DNA of 64,000 bases from Microstegium vimineum (GCA_022036555.1 CM039129.1:30740553-30804552); one strand, 5' to 3'. Shown: positions 43,436 through 55,137, counted from the first letter of the stretch. Numbers and translations: made by a program. Notes: generated from the sequence alone by a model not told the origin.

Positions 43436-44224
43436 TATGCCTGCCACCATATACTTCGGAGAGACTGTGTTCTATGTGCTGAATTGTAGTTTAATTACAT
43501 ACCTGTGTGTTATTTCTTAGCAATGTTATGCTACACTTATTTTCATTTCTGTTGTAACCAGAATGATGTTAATGCATTAATTTGCAACTAGGAAGAAATG
43601 ACCCTAATATTATGCTACATGCTATTCATTTACTTTGCATGTTTGAAGGCCCTTTGCTATCATTTATGCTACTTTGTGATTTGCTGTGCTTGTTATGGAG
43701 CTACCATATCTAGACTTGATCTGAAATTTGAATTGGCACAAAATTATTGAAAATAAGTTTGCTAAAAGTAACCATCAGTATTGAAAATTATTGAAAATAA
43801 ATTTGTTGTGCTTGTTCGGCTGGTGGTTTTTGTGGCTGATAAGTTGGGTTTGCTAAAAGTAACCATCAGTATTTCAAGTTTGCTTCTCCCTTACCAGTAT
43901 GAGAACCAAAGCTTAGATTAGTCTCTTTTCTTAGGACAAGCTTAAAGAAACGCTGCTCTGAAGCTATAGTTTAGGGCAGATTTTTTAAGTAGAACTAACA
44001 GAATGTTAAGAAAAATACAACAGAAAGGTGGACGTTGTTTCTGATCTGTTCCTGGGTGCTACGACTTGCACACATGGAATCAGAACAACTGGTAAGTTTG
44101 TCATAGCATGAAGCGTCCATGGACCTTGTATGATGGTGATGGCTTGCACAGCTGTATCTCTCTTCTTCCTGAAAACACACAGCTGTGTCTTTCTGTATTT
44201 TTCCAGTGCAAAGCCTCTCATACA
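43436..44224. other. Convergent 3' regions of the TGD5-like and LEA-like genes
   Basis: No gene. A segment containing TTTGCTAAAAGTAACCATCAG occurs twice, at about 43759 and 43850, a 91-bp local duplication. The 3' untranslated regions of the two converging genes must both lie here. Confidence 0.5.
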
Positions 44225-44727
44225 TCAAGCAAATGGATGGTCAAAGAAAGCAGAATCATTCTTTGATGTATTAGAGCTTGCTGGCTCTGCCTCCCCAGTC
44301 CTGAACCAGTATGACTGCTGGAATGAAGCTGCACTGCTGGGGACATCCTCCATGACCCATTCAAAGCCCTTGGGGTAGTAGATCCCTGTCCTTGGGTGTG
44401 GCACCCACAATGATGTTTCTGGGGACCTCGCTTCTGTAGGCTCCAGTCGCTTCACAAGGTTAGTCCTTTGCTTGTTCTTAACTTCCCTGCAAATGGAAAT
44501 TTAATCACTTACTTCAAAGAACTGAAATTGCAATGCATATGGCAATACAAGTCTTTTGCGGTATAATATGAGATCAATCCTTGTTCAGCCATGCTTCAAG
44601 ATCATTAAGGTGGAAGCAACCAGAATGAACACCTATCTAATCACTGTTGGTTTGTCATTGCAGGTTCAGAGTGGGTTACTAGTTACCGGAGCAGAGCTGT
44701 CGATTTCGCAAGAGCATGGCGGCCCAT
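44225..44727 (-). CDS. Small LEA-like plant protein (WVPxPxTGIYYP motif)
   Basis: Two exons: 44727-44687 and 44486-44225, joined CG/G, 303 nt, 100 residues. The N-terminus MGRHALAKSTALLREVK is basic and hydroxylated like an organellar targeting sequence. The core is WVPHPRTGIYYPKGFEWVM followed by EDVPSSAASFQQSYWF, then a Ser/Asn-rich tail. The WVP-TG-YYP core recalls the Lea5/SAG21-type (LEA group 3, PF03242-like) proteins, which are stress-induced, small and mitochondrial in known cases; the VMEDVP extension sets it apart. Family assignment is moderate. The start was chosen as the ATG that gives a short exon ending at a canonical donor. Confidence 0.72.
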
Positions 44728-44838
44728 CAACGCAGGCTGAGGTGTTTGCCAAGATGCGGTGATTATCCTTGGTAGCAATCAGCTGATGGCAGTTCCTCCT
44801 TGTTTGTTGGCTCCCTGACTCCCTCATCCTCAACCCAG

Positions 44839-44850
44839 GTATTTATAGAC
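44839..44850 (-). promoter_or_regulatory. TATA box of the LEA-like gene
   Basis: Minus-strand GTCTATAAATAC lies about 115 bp upstream of the start codon, a normal plant spacing for a TATA box. The transcription start would be near 44810. Confidence 0.6.
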
Positions 44851-46127
44851 TTGCTGTAGCCTTACAGGCGCAATGCCACCACCAACTACGTTCAGCAATA
44901 AAGCATACACTGTACATTCATTGGATTATAGAGAATTGGACACACTTAACATACAGCAAAGCTAATGAGGAGGGGGGTTATTACTGGTCCATGGGATTAA
45001 CAAACAATTTTGTTAGCTGTTGCCAGCTTCCAATTGGGCAACTAAAATGATGGTTTTGAGCCTCTGATTGGACCCGTCTGGACAAAACACCACCGAACTG
45101 ATTCCCCCAGAATCTTAAGTCAATTTTGCCGAGGAGTGCAGTCTTGAATTGGTTTTGCTACTTTGTGGAATCATGCGACAGCACCACCGATGCTGTAGCT
45201 ATCATTACTAGTAAAGTGGAACCTTGGCTTTTTGAACAAAAGATGGGAGCAGGACACAATTAGTAGAAAAATGTACAGTATTAGACAAATTCCACTATGA
45301 AAGGTTGGTAGCTGCAAATTATTTTGTAATAAACTTCTTGTGTACAAGGTGTGAACTAGACTGACACGAGGACCCATTGATAGGTGAACTCTGGGTGGAA
45401 ATCCATCTGGATGTCATTCCTCATGCTTATTTCAAGATATATATCCTCATGGTGAAGATTTTCATTTTTACTTTCCTAATGCTCTGTCTCCATAATTTCT
45501 GTGAATGGTACTTGTTACCTGATATCTTACCCCAAACATTCTACCTCATCTGATGAGCGCCATCAATGCTCTGTTTTGTGCACAATAATGGAGAGCATGG
45601 GATCTGATTCTCCCCTTCCGGAACACATAGCTATGGTGCAAAACTAAAGACAGAGCATTTTATCGCTATTTGGTGCTGTTTTCCCAGGCCCTCCAGATCT
45701 GACAGTACAGTCATAGGAAGCGCAGCACTTTGATTTGTGAGAAAAGGTAACAAGGAGGGAAAGGGTAGGACATAGATCGGCATAGATAGGCCTGCCTGCA
45801 TAGGAGTTTTACTGGGACATGTCTAAGTGGAATAAAGCTGCTGATTTTGTTCTCATCGGCTTCGATTCGTCTGTTAGCTCCATTGCTTTTGGTAGAAGGG
45901 TTGGAAGTCTCACTTTCAGTGCTGGTAGATCGAGACAAGCCTCTAAGATCTCAGTTGTTTCTTGACAAGGAATCTTGATCACTTCACAGATTATTGACTC
46001 TTGTTTTCCACGGTTCCTATTCCAGAAGAAATTATGCTGGAATGTTTTGTTTGTTACTAGTTCCTCTGACTGGTCAGAACAGTTTCCACTACTTACACAA
46101 TTATGTACTAATTTTGTCTGGACATTG
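44851..46127. other. Intergenic stretch, no gene recognised
   Basis: A minus-strand frame at 45809-46138 (109 codons) has no known domain and runs into the adjoining LTR, so I do not call it. No repeats stand out. Confidence 0.5.
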
Positions 46128-47588
46128 TGAAGAATCATGGCCCTAGTTGGTTTCGGTGATTAACGACAATCAGAGATTATTATGGCTAACGTGTGTTTTG
46201 CAGAGGCTATGCGTAGCTTAGCCATAGTGATCAAGGAGAATGGGTTATAATGGTCATCACTTAGCCCCCAAGATGGATATCGTTTCGGTTTTTAAGGAGA
46301 CATGATGAAGACCCTAGAATGATAGGCTAAGTGCCATAAGGAGATGAAGGGCACTTAGAATTAGATAGGGGTTCTCTTTTTCCCTTTGACCGTACTATTA
46401 AGAGGGGTTGAGACTATTAGCTTGACTTAGGAAAGCTTCATGTTTAGGTGTGGTGCACACTTGACTTCCTTAGCTCTAAGCAAGCCTATGGTGACCGTAA
46501 GATAGCCTAGAACAACTTCCATATTCATCGCGACGAAAAACGGAGTTGTCAAAATCGTTTTCTGGGCGTTGGACGCTCCTGGCAGGGGCGCCGGACGCTG
46601 TCCGTCGCGTCGGACAAAGGCGCCGGACGCTGGGTGGTTGAGTCCACAGCGTCCGTCGGCCTTCCAGAGAGGTTGTTTTCTGGCTAAGTTTTTCAGGGTC
46701 CGTCGGACGCTGTCCGTCGGCCAGGCGTCGGACGCTGGGAAGAGCGTCCGTCGACCTTCCAGAGAGGGTGTTTTTCAACCCTAGCCAGAGCTCAGCATCG
46801 GACGCTGTGGCTGAGCGTCCGTCGCCCAGTGACGTAGCGTCCGTCGCTGGGAACAGTGTGTCAGAACTAGCCGTTAGACAGAGGCGTCGGACCGTCCGTC
46901 GCCTAGGCGCCGGAGCGTCCGTCGCCTCAACTATGAACAGAAACTAGCCGTTGGGCATGCGACGGACCGTCCGTCGCCTAGTCGACGGACCGTCCGTCGC
47001 CTAGTCGACGGAGCGTCCGTCGCCAACTTAAATCGCCAGCCCAAGGCAGTTTTCAGAGGGTCTATTTATAGCCCCTCCCACTTCTCTCCCACCTTGTCTT
47101 TGCTCATTTGAGTTGCTGAGTTTGTTGAGAAGGTTGGGAAGAGAGCAAGAGCCCAAGAGAGAGAGAGTGATTTGCGAATCCATCCATCCTCTCTCTAGTT
47201 CATCCAAGAGTTCAAGTGTGCATCCTCTAGTTGTGAAGCTTGAGTGAGTCAAGCGAAGATCGAGGCTTGTTACTCTTGGTGATCGACATCACCTAGACGG
47301 TCCGGTGGCGTTCGGAGGAAGGTGATCGCCGGAAGAGTGTCGGCGGCCCTTCTACATCGATGTTGTGATCGGTTGTGGGCGATTCACCGAGCCGGAGTGG
47401 CGAAGAATCAGCCCGTAGAGAGCACTCATCCCTTGCGCGGGATTGAGGGGGAGCTATACCTTGCGAGGTGCTCCAACGAGGACTAGGGGGGAGTGTCGAC
47501 TCCTCGATACCTCGGCAAAACATCGCCGTGTCAAGCATCTCTTTCCCTAGCTCTTTATTACTGCATTACTTCCCGTAATTGTCTTTCA
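46128..47588 (+). mobile_element. LTR of a Copia-type retrotransposon, apparently solitary, plus orientation
   Basis: It starts TGAAGAATCATGGCCCTAG and continues GGTTTCGGTGATTAACGAC, a phrase typical of the start of large grass LTRs and repeated at 55309. It contains a TATA box (CTATTTATAG, 47062-47071) and ends AATTGTCTTTCA. TGAA...TTCA termini are short and inverted. No primer-binding site follows and no internal domain precedes it, so it looks like a solo LTR. The flanking 5-mers (CATTG, ATTCA) do not match, so a truncation is also possible. Confidence 0.65.
46560..47030 (+). repeat. Array of CGTCCGTCG/CGACGGAC palindromic repeats in the LTR U3
   Basis: About 470 bp are filled with variants of GGACGCTG, GCGTCCGTCG and CGACGGAC. 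The last three units (46960, 46983, 47006) are spaced exactly 23 bp and centre on CGACGGAC-C-GTCCGTCG, an odd palindrome (the third has G for C). The array stops about 30-40 bp upstream of the LTR TATA box, the usual place for U3 enhancers. Confidence 0.88.
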
Positions 47589-47883
47589 ATTCAAAGAACT
47601 TATACACACCCATATGAACTTGATCAACAATAAATATACCTTAGTAGATCATGATCACTCCATTAGCAAGCTTCAACTTGAATAATAGCAAGCTTTTAAA
47701 ATAATCCAATGAACCACCACAACTGGAAGGTGACACTTGTATATTGTAGCACTTGGACTTCATCTTTTGACTTGGCATTAGGATGATACTAGCACTAAGC
47801 TTTATTACTTGATTCAATCATATGATGAACACTTATGAATTCAATTGAATCAAGTCTCTAATGCCCATGGTACCTACACACAT

Positions 47884-50030
47884 TCATCCACTTGTTGATG
47901 GTACCCAAACTAGTTTGGGTCCTCTCAAGTTAGGTGCAACATACTTAGGCAATGCCTTAGTATGGATAGCGGGATGTTTTACAATAGCAACCATGGAGGT
48001 ACCACTACCATCTTTTCTTAGCATATGATCATCATTAATTGAAATAGGCTTAGAAGTCATACCTAGGGGACATGAATTAGCCATGTGTCCCCTTTCCCGT
48101 TCCTTGCTCATGTTGTGCTTCTCATTGTCTTGTCTCTTCTCGTTTGCTTGAATCTTCATCTCAAGCTTGGTAGGACACTTCGAGGCAAAGTGTCCCATAT
48201 CTTCACACTTGTAGCACTTGATGTGAGCCAAATGATTCTTCTCTTGATCTTTGCTCATCATCATCTTGACATCTTGAATAGGAGTTGGATGCCTTGATCT
48301 TACTTTGCCACTTCTTCTAGTCTTCTTATCCATCCCCAAGTTACCATCTTGATGATTGATCTTGTCTTGCACTTGGGGCTTGATTTGTGGCATAGCTTGA
48401 GACTCTACTTGTTGCTTCACCAATTGCTTGGTTGGGCACATTGAGGTGAGATGACCCCAAATGTGACACTTGAAGCACTTGACATGATTTAGCCTCTCTT
48501 CTTTTTTCTTCAACTTGAGCTTTTCTTTATTGGGGCAAGCATTTGCAAGATGTCCCATTTCATGGCATTGGTAGCACATGAAGTGAGATAGCTTTTTCAT
48601 CTTGTTTCTTCATTTCTCTTTCATATCTTCTCTTTCCCCATCTCTTGCCTTTGATATTGCTCTTGTTGAATCCAATTCCATTCTTGTCACCATAACTTCT
48701 CTTGTTTGTCAACATATGCTCAAAGGTGACTTTGGAGTTGTAGCACCTCTCTAATTTGGTGCTCAAGTTCTTCACTTGCTCATTAAGATCATTGTTCTCC
48801 TTCAAAAGGTTAGTCTCACAAGACATAGAAGTAGAACAAGCATCTATATGTGAAGAGCATGGCATATCAAGTAAATCATCACAAGAGGTGGATACATGCT
48901 TCTTCTTTACATCACAAGGGTTAGCAATAATATGTGGTTGATCATTTGACCCAAGTGATGAGCTCTCATCATTCTTAAGTTTCTTGAAAAATACTTTGAT
49001 GAGAGAACCATGTTTCTTAACTAGATCTTCATGAGATACACAAAGTTGCTCATGTTCTATTTTTAGTTCTTCATGTGAAGTTTTAAGAACATCAAGTAAG
49101 TGATTATGTTATTCACATGAATTCTTTAGAAATGAGTTTTCATTTTCTAATTTTATAGTTTTATTTTTCTCATTTTCTAAAGACATGGCCATGCTAGCAA
49201 GTCTATTTACAAGCTCATCATATGAATCAACATGATTAACTACATTGCAATTTGATACCTTTATGTCACCTTGTGACATGAAGCAATGTGGTGATGTAGA
49301 TGGGCTTGTAGTAGCATCATGATCATTGCCCGAGCATGAACCATCATTATTACCATCAAGAGTGCATGGAGTGACATCATCAATAACAACACTTGAGGCA
49401 TCATCATCATCCATCTTGTCAAGTGAGCTTGTAGTTGATCTATCATCATCATCACTTGACCATGAGGTAGAGCAATCTTCCACAACCACCAAGTTGTGAT
49501 TATGCTCAACACCCTCATGTGCCTCCATCTCTATGTGATCCTCCTCCTTGAATTTGCCATCATCCCAAGTAGAGACATCACCATAGAGATACTTGAGTGC
49601 CATCCACATATCATGGGCACTCTCCGAAGTCCTCACCCTATCAAATATCTCATTTTTCAAAGCATTGATTAGAAAACATTGGGCTTGTGCATCAAGTGTT
49701 AGGCACTCCTTTTGCGCTTGGGTTAGATTACTCTTATCCAAGGTATGAGTAAAGCCAACAACAATGATCCACCAAAACTTTGAGCCAAGAGCACGAATAT
49801 GATCAAGCATATGGTGTTTCCACCGTGCATAGTATGTGCCATCAAAAATGTGTGTATCACACTCCGGTGACTTGTCTCCACCATCTTTACCTTCTACTTT
49901 ATTATCAACCATACTTGGCATATGTTTTAACTTTTCAAGCTCTTCTTGCATCTTGTTCATTTTCTCTCTTTGTTGCTCTTGCAACTTGGTGGAGATCTTG
50001 GCGGTGAGTTACTCAACTAGTTGCTTGATT
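47884..50030 (-). pseudogene. gag-like polyprotein of a Copia-type retroelement, broken
   Basis: From 49984 downward: a coiled-coil start (MQEQQREKMNKMQEELEKLK), a UBN2-type gag core (TYYARWKHHM, LDAQAQCFLINALKNEIF, AHDMWMALKYLYG), and a Ser/Asp-rich linker. An in-frame TAA interrupts it near 49109; a Lys-rich coiled-coil region then continues in the same frame to about 48600. There an extra A in an A-run shifts the frame into three CCHC zinc knuckles (CYQCHEMGHLANAC, CFKCHIWGHLTSMC, CYKCEDMGHFASKC). The ORF ends GPKLVWVPSTSG. No protease, integrase or reverse transcriptase follows. The large LTR upstream (50111-52560) is its 5' LTR. Confidence 0.8.
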
Positions 50031-50089
50031 TGAACTTCATCCATATTGGCCAATATAACTCCTCACGCGGTAAAGCGTATGATATGAGG

Positions 50090-50110
50090 AACCAAGCTTT
50101 GATACTAATT
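50090..50110 (-). other. Primer-binding-site-like sequence
   Basis: On the minus strand the LTR end CCTTTCA is followed by ATTAGTATCAAAGCTTGG, which resembles the plant retroelement primer site for initiator tRNA-Met (TGGTATCAGAGC). This fixes the orientation of the gag-only element. Confidence 0.6.
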
Positions 50111-52560
50111 GAAAGGACCTAATTGGCCTAGAGGGGGGGTGAATAGGCGTATCTAAAAACTTATCGCAAAGGCTAACCGAAATAAATGCGGAATTAAAAC
50201 TATCGGTCTAGCCAAAGCAACACCCCTCTACTTATAACACTAGCACCTAGCAAATTATGAAAAGAAAGCTTACTAAGGTGCCGGGCTAGGAAGCTCACCT
50301 AACAAGTCTAGGTTGCAAGGTCACACAAACCTAAGCAACTAGTACTCTAAGCAAACCGGGAGCTCCTACACATGCTAGTGAAGGCAAAGCGCATAAAGCC
50401 TAAGCTCACTAGTAATGCTCAATAGCAAGGCTACACAAGACAAACTAGAGAGCTCAAAAGCTTAGCTACACAAGCTAAGAAATGTGACTAACAAGGCTAC
50501 ACAAGCCAATTAGTCACTCAAGAGCTACTTCTATGCTACACAAGCAAGAAGGTAACTAGCAAGATACACAAGCTATACTAGTTACTAAAGCAACCACTAA
50601 ACACTAGCACAAGTATGAAACAATAAGCATAAGCTAGTGAATAGAGAGTGCAAACCACTGATTTGTAATACCGGCAGTAGGACCGGTACTACCGGTGGCT
50701 GACCGATACTACCAGTGAAGTCAGACCGGTACTACCGGTGGCACGCTGTAGCTCCGAGATCCAAGGAAGATGAGCTTTGAATCCGGATCCGAGCTTTTCC
50801 CCACACTCCTTGAGGTAGAGGGTGATGATGTTGAGCTTTGCTTGGATTGGTTCCTCTCCAATTTGTAGATCGGGCCTTCCCAACCTATGAACTTTGAGGG
50901 AGAGAGGAAGAACACGAAGAACACAAGAACAAAGGATAGTCGAAGCTATCTCCACAACATCAAACACGCGAGACTCAAGATTTATACCGAGGTTCGCCCC
51001 CCACAAAGGAGTTCCTACTCCTCGTTATTGAGGTGACCACAAAGGTCGGAGTCTCTTCCACCTCCTTGCCTCCCTCAAGCAACCACAAAGGTTAGCCCGA
51101 GGTTTCCACTAAGGATTTCCACTAAGGATTGAAGGGGTAATACAAACGATTCGGGGTGTCCTCACAAATGAATCAACACGGGCAACCACGAAGAACAACT
51201 AGCCGGCTAGGATTCCAAGAATCCAAGAGTAACCAATGCAAAGCAAACCGGCAAGAAGAGGAAATCGAATGCTCAAGTCGTAGATCGATCCTCTCCACAC
51301 TCAAATCTCACTTCTCTCTCACAAATCCACCATGGATTGAAGCAAAGGAGCATAGGGGGAGAGAGACACTTGGGACCCTTTTTCTCAGGTGTAGGAGTGG
51401 AATAATGGGGGTGGTGGCCGCCCCACGGGAAGGGGCGGCCTATTTATTCCCGCAGCTCCAGATGCACTACCGGTACTACCGGTGTGTCCCACCGGTACTA
51501 CCGGTTCAAGATTTCCGACTGTTGGAGCCTTCCGACCGTTGCACAAAGTTAGCCAACCGGTACTACCGGTCTTTCACCGGTACTACCGGTCACCATCGGT
51601 ACTACCGATGAGGAACCGGTACTACCGCTAGTTCAAAATCTCGCAACTTGAGACGCTCCGGAATTTTGCCTACCGGTACTACCGGTGGAACCACCGGTAC
51701 TACCGGTAGTTCATTTTTCAGCACACTAGATCTGGGCGGGGAAATGACTTACCGGTACTACCGGTCTTCCACTGGTACTACCGGTAACCACCGGTACTAC
51801 CGGTCTCCCAGACCGGTACTACCGGTAGTTCATTTTTTAGCACAACTTCAGCACCCAGCTAAGCCTTTGCACCCTGGCAGAAACACATCTTCTAAGTGCC
51901 CATGAGTGCAAGGTATCTCTCGAACGCATAAAGACTTATGACATGAGCACTCTTATCCTCATCAAGCTAGTATACTATGCATCCCTCTTGATAGTACGGC
52001 TTTTCCTATAACTCAACCCGGTCAAACACTTCTCTAAACAACTATGACCGGTGAAATGAAATGCTCTAAGTTATACCTTTGTCTTGTGCATTCCTTTTCA
52101 TCTCCTTCTCCAATGTTGATGCAACCCATGCACCAACATATCACAAATGATATGATCCACTTTATATCATCACGTGACATATTGGTTCATCGATCTTGAC
52201 TTCACTTGCCCTTCACCGTTGCCTTTCGTCCACCGGTGCCAAGTCTTGCTCAAGCCTCCCGCCACGCGGTCAAACGCTTCAAGCCTCCAACTTGCCCTTC
52301 ACGCTTGCAACCGGTCCATCAAACTAAGTCATGCCTTGACCTTCTCCACCTTGTCACATGACTCCATGTCATGTTTCATATGCAATGAGCTCCTTCATCA
52401 TCAAGTTGAGCACCATCAATATGCACAAGTCATCTCTCCATGACTTTATTGGTTGCTCACACTTATGTACCTAAGGACTAAATCACCTGTGTGTCTCACA
52501 TTAAACACATATTAGTCCACCTAAGTTGTTACTCAATTACCAAAACCAAACATGCACTTT
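50111..52560 (-). mobile_element. 2.45-kb 5' LTR of the gag-only retroelement
   Basis: On the minus strand it starts TGAAAGTGCATGTTTGG and ends TAGGTCCTTTCA, with TGAAAG/CTTTCA inverted termini. A minus-strand AATAAATA box lies at 51441-51449. Frames within it are not conserved proteins. It abuts a Gypsy gag fragment at 52561, apparently its insertion site. No second copy of this LTR exists in the window, so the element has lost its 3' end. Confidence 0.75.
50676..51832 (-). repeat. ACCGGTA-C-TACCGGT palindrome array in the LTR
   Basis: About fifteen copies of the 15-bp odd palindrome, exact or with one or two changes. Three lie at about 50680-50745 and the rest between 51468 and 51830, separated by about 6 to 60 bp. 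The main cluster ends about 20 bp upstream of the LTR TATA box (51441-51449, minus strand), so in U3. Confidence 0.93.
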
Positions 52561-53330
52561 CAGATTGCTTTCACGATACTCAAGCCGATGGAGGACTAAA
52601 TCCGCTGCTTTGTCCAATCTAGAGAAGGGACATGAACGCTGTTGTAGTTGTAAAAGGGGCGGCGACGCTTACTGTTATCACCTGGGTGCCCGCCGAATAT
52701 GGGGAAGATGTGCGCGGCCTTCATGAAGCCGGTAGTCGGAGTCTCCGTTAGATCTCCCTTTGCTGGTGTACTGTCAGATCGCTTTGAGTCTGCCTTGCTC
52801 TGGAAAGCCTCCTTAAGGGCGATGCACTCCCGCATGGTGTGTTTTCCCTGTCCGTGAAGAGGGCAGGGACCGTCGAGGATCTCTTTGTACCCGTTACCAC
52901 GTCGGCGCTTTCGTCCGGTGTCGTGGCCGACGAGGTCGGGCGCCGAGTGCTGCAGTGGTGCTTCGGATTTGGTCTTTTGTGAGGCCAATGCGTGTGAACG
53001 AAGTCAGTGACGGCCGATGCTGATGAGGCTGATGCATTCGGCGAGGTCTTCATCAACCTGGTCGACGGCGCTCGCACAGTCATCACGGGTAGTACGGTGA
53101 GGGGTGTTTTGAACCGCCTTAGCGACTGGGTCTTCGATTGGAGGAGAGTTCGGCGTAAGAAGCTATGTTGATTCCAACGTTTCGGTGACAGAGACGGTGC
53201 CATGGATGGTCCAGATCATATATCCAATCTGGAGGGTGGCGCCGCCTGCGGGGATAACCATGGATCCGGGGAAGGTGACCGCTTGATGAGCCATGGAGTC
53301 GATGCACATACCCCTACCTGGAGCGCCAAC
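52561..53330 (-). pseudogene. Gypsy-type gag fragment, truncated
   Basis: Minus-strand frames include KRRRGNGYKEILDGPCPLHG and GKHTMRECIALKEAF, a zinc-finger-like CPLH-H-C block typical of grass Ty3-Gypsy gag. A primer-binding site lies at 53308-53330 (TTGGCGCTCCAGGTAGGGG on the minus strand). Frames change several times. The rest of the element is cut off at 52561 by the large LTR. Confidence 0.72.
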
Positions 53331-53829
53331 TATCGACGAAATATGCGTCGCAGTCTACCTAGGGGGTACCCCACGGTAGTAGATTGTTAGGTGGAGGTGT
53401 GGCGACGACGATCAAGAGTAACACAGAGAGCGTAGACACGTCGATTTAGATAGGTTCGGGCCGGCAAACCGCCGTGATACCCTACGTTTTGTGTTCTGGT
53501 GGCTAGATTGATCTCGTATATCAGGTTACAAGATCTGTAGTTAATCTGAGAGAGGTTATCAGGGGGTTTTTGAGGGAGGTCCCTGCTCGCCTTATATAGC
53601 CGGGGAGCAGGGTTACAATTTCCATATCCTAACCGATTACGATCAGTTCCCTATGGCAAGGGATCCGAGTCTATCTACTAGGATCTTTCTTGGCGAGCAA
53701 GTCTTTTTAGGAGTCCTTAGCGAGCACGACGAGCTAGTCGCGTGCCGTATGGTCTCGTAGGCTGGGCCGTCTCCTGGTCGGCAGACCCAAAAAGGTCCCT
53801 GGGGATATGCCGAGGTTATATCCCCAACA
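53331..53829 (-). mobile_element. Gypsy 5' LTR, 499 bp
   Basis: On the minus strand it starts TGTTGGGGATATAACC, has a TATATAAGG box near 53592-53600, and ends TTTCGTCGATA just before the primer-binding site. The last dinucleotide is TA where CA is expected. It belongs with the truncated gag at 52561-53330. Confidence 0.8.
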
Positions 53830-54046
53830 GTTATCAACCGAGACTAAAGGTTTCTCAGTGTTGGGTTTAAAAGGAAAACGTCTTATTCATTGACAGATAT
53901 GTTGCGTAGGTGGGGTGGTTTGCTATGCGCGAGGCAGTGCGTGAGGTCTTGTGTTCGATTCTCAGGGGGCGCGCGCAGGTGGGAGACTTTTTTTAAAAAA
54001 AACTGGATGGACCTTTAGTCCCCTCTAGTCCCGGTTAGTAGTGTTG
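53830..54046. mobile_element. CACTA right-end remnant
   Basis: Contains AACCGAGACTAAAGG and CCTTTAGTCCCCTC/AGTCCCGGTT repeats and ends GGTTAGTAGTG, a CACTA terminus. The subterminal words are the same as in the 4780-4953 remnant. Its left side is cut by the Gypsy LTR. Confidence 0.7.
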
Positions 54047-54320
54047 GATACACCATTCTAAACCTACATCATATCAAATGTTTAGACACTAATTTAGAGT
54101 ATATTAAATATAAATTAATTGCAAAACTAATTTGCGAGACGAATCTATTAAATTTAAGTAGTCCATGATTCGATAATGTGGTGCTATAATAAACATATGC
54201 TAATGATAGATTAATTAGACTTAATAGATTCGTCTCGTGAATTAGTCTCGGATTCTATAATTAGTTTCACAATAACACTCTTAAACTATAGTCACATCCA
54301 AACATCCCCTTAATAAATCT
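54047..54320. mobile_element. Grass MITE of the GGATGTTTGGAT type, interrupted at its left end by the CACTA end
   Basis: Begins TTGGATACACCATTCTAAAC and ends GTCACATCCAAACATCCCC, inverted ends of which the first bases are missing on the left exactly where the CACTA terminus sits. The interior has the familiar AATAGATTCGTCTCG(T/C)GAATTAG word. The CACTA element probably inserted about 8-10 bp inside the MITE. Confidence 0.65.
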
Positions 54321-55137
54321 CAATTTTCTCCTTCACGGATCTGTCTGCAAAATGTTTCTTCGTCTTCTAGCCTTCAATTGGAGATACAAAGCAACGCTCA
54401 AACCGCATTGTCGCACTGGATTCAAGTTGTTTGTTGCTTGCAACCTCAAACGCCGGGCTTCAAACCTTCAATCCGAATACGCGAGATGAACTTAATCGAC
54501 CCGAGAGAGAACTACCTAGATGTTGATTCTGCACGAAAAGCCTATCCAATCGCTAGATTTAGCAAGGATGAGGGATTCTCAGCATGAAGAGGACGGTTTA
54601 GGAGGACATAGAGGAGTTAGGGCCACAGCTAGGTAAGTGTTGCAACTACAAGGCCACTCCACCACTACGTGCTAACAAATCCGGGAGCCTCATCACCGCC
54701 TTACCAAAACCACCGTCGTGGAGGTATGTTTTAGTGCCACTCTGCCGCTCTTGGATTATGCGATTCTTTTTTGCACTCATGATGTTGTTTTGGGGATATT
54801 TAACTTTACCATCCTTATCGATAGCACTCCTTCATTTGCCAACTTTGTGTGTGCTTCTACGCAATTTTGATCGCAAATAGTGAACCTCATACGGTTTTGT
54901 CACTTTCGCTGATGTGACACGTCAGGTGGGTATGCTAACGTGAAGTGAGCCTAGGAACCCTAACTTTGCAAGGGAAATAACCATGCTGCCCTCACCTCCT
55001 TTCTTTGGTCGCTAGCCGGTCTAGACAAGGTGAAACCCCCAACCACTCCCCACTCCCCCTAGTTTGCATCCCTTGCTCCTCTCACCCACTCTCTTCCCTA
55101 ACGACAACTGCAAAAACTCCTCATTCCCCTTGTGCCC
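54321..55137. other. Stretch without a recognised gene
   Basis: A 69-codon plus-strand frame at 54378-54587 has no known domain. The right part, rich in C, is likely leader or upstream sequence of the GRF fragment that follows. Confidence 0.4.

Noticed and set aside
45809..46138. 109-codon minus-strand frame next to the solo LTR
   Set aside because: Begins inside the LTR start and has no known motif.
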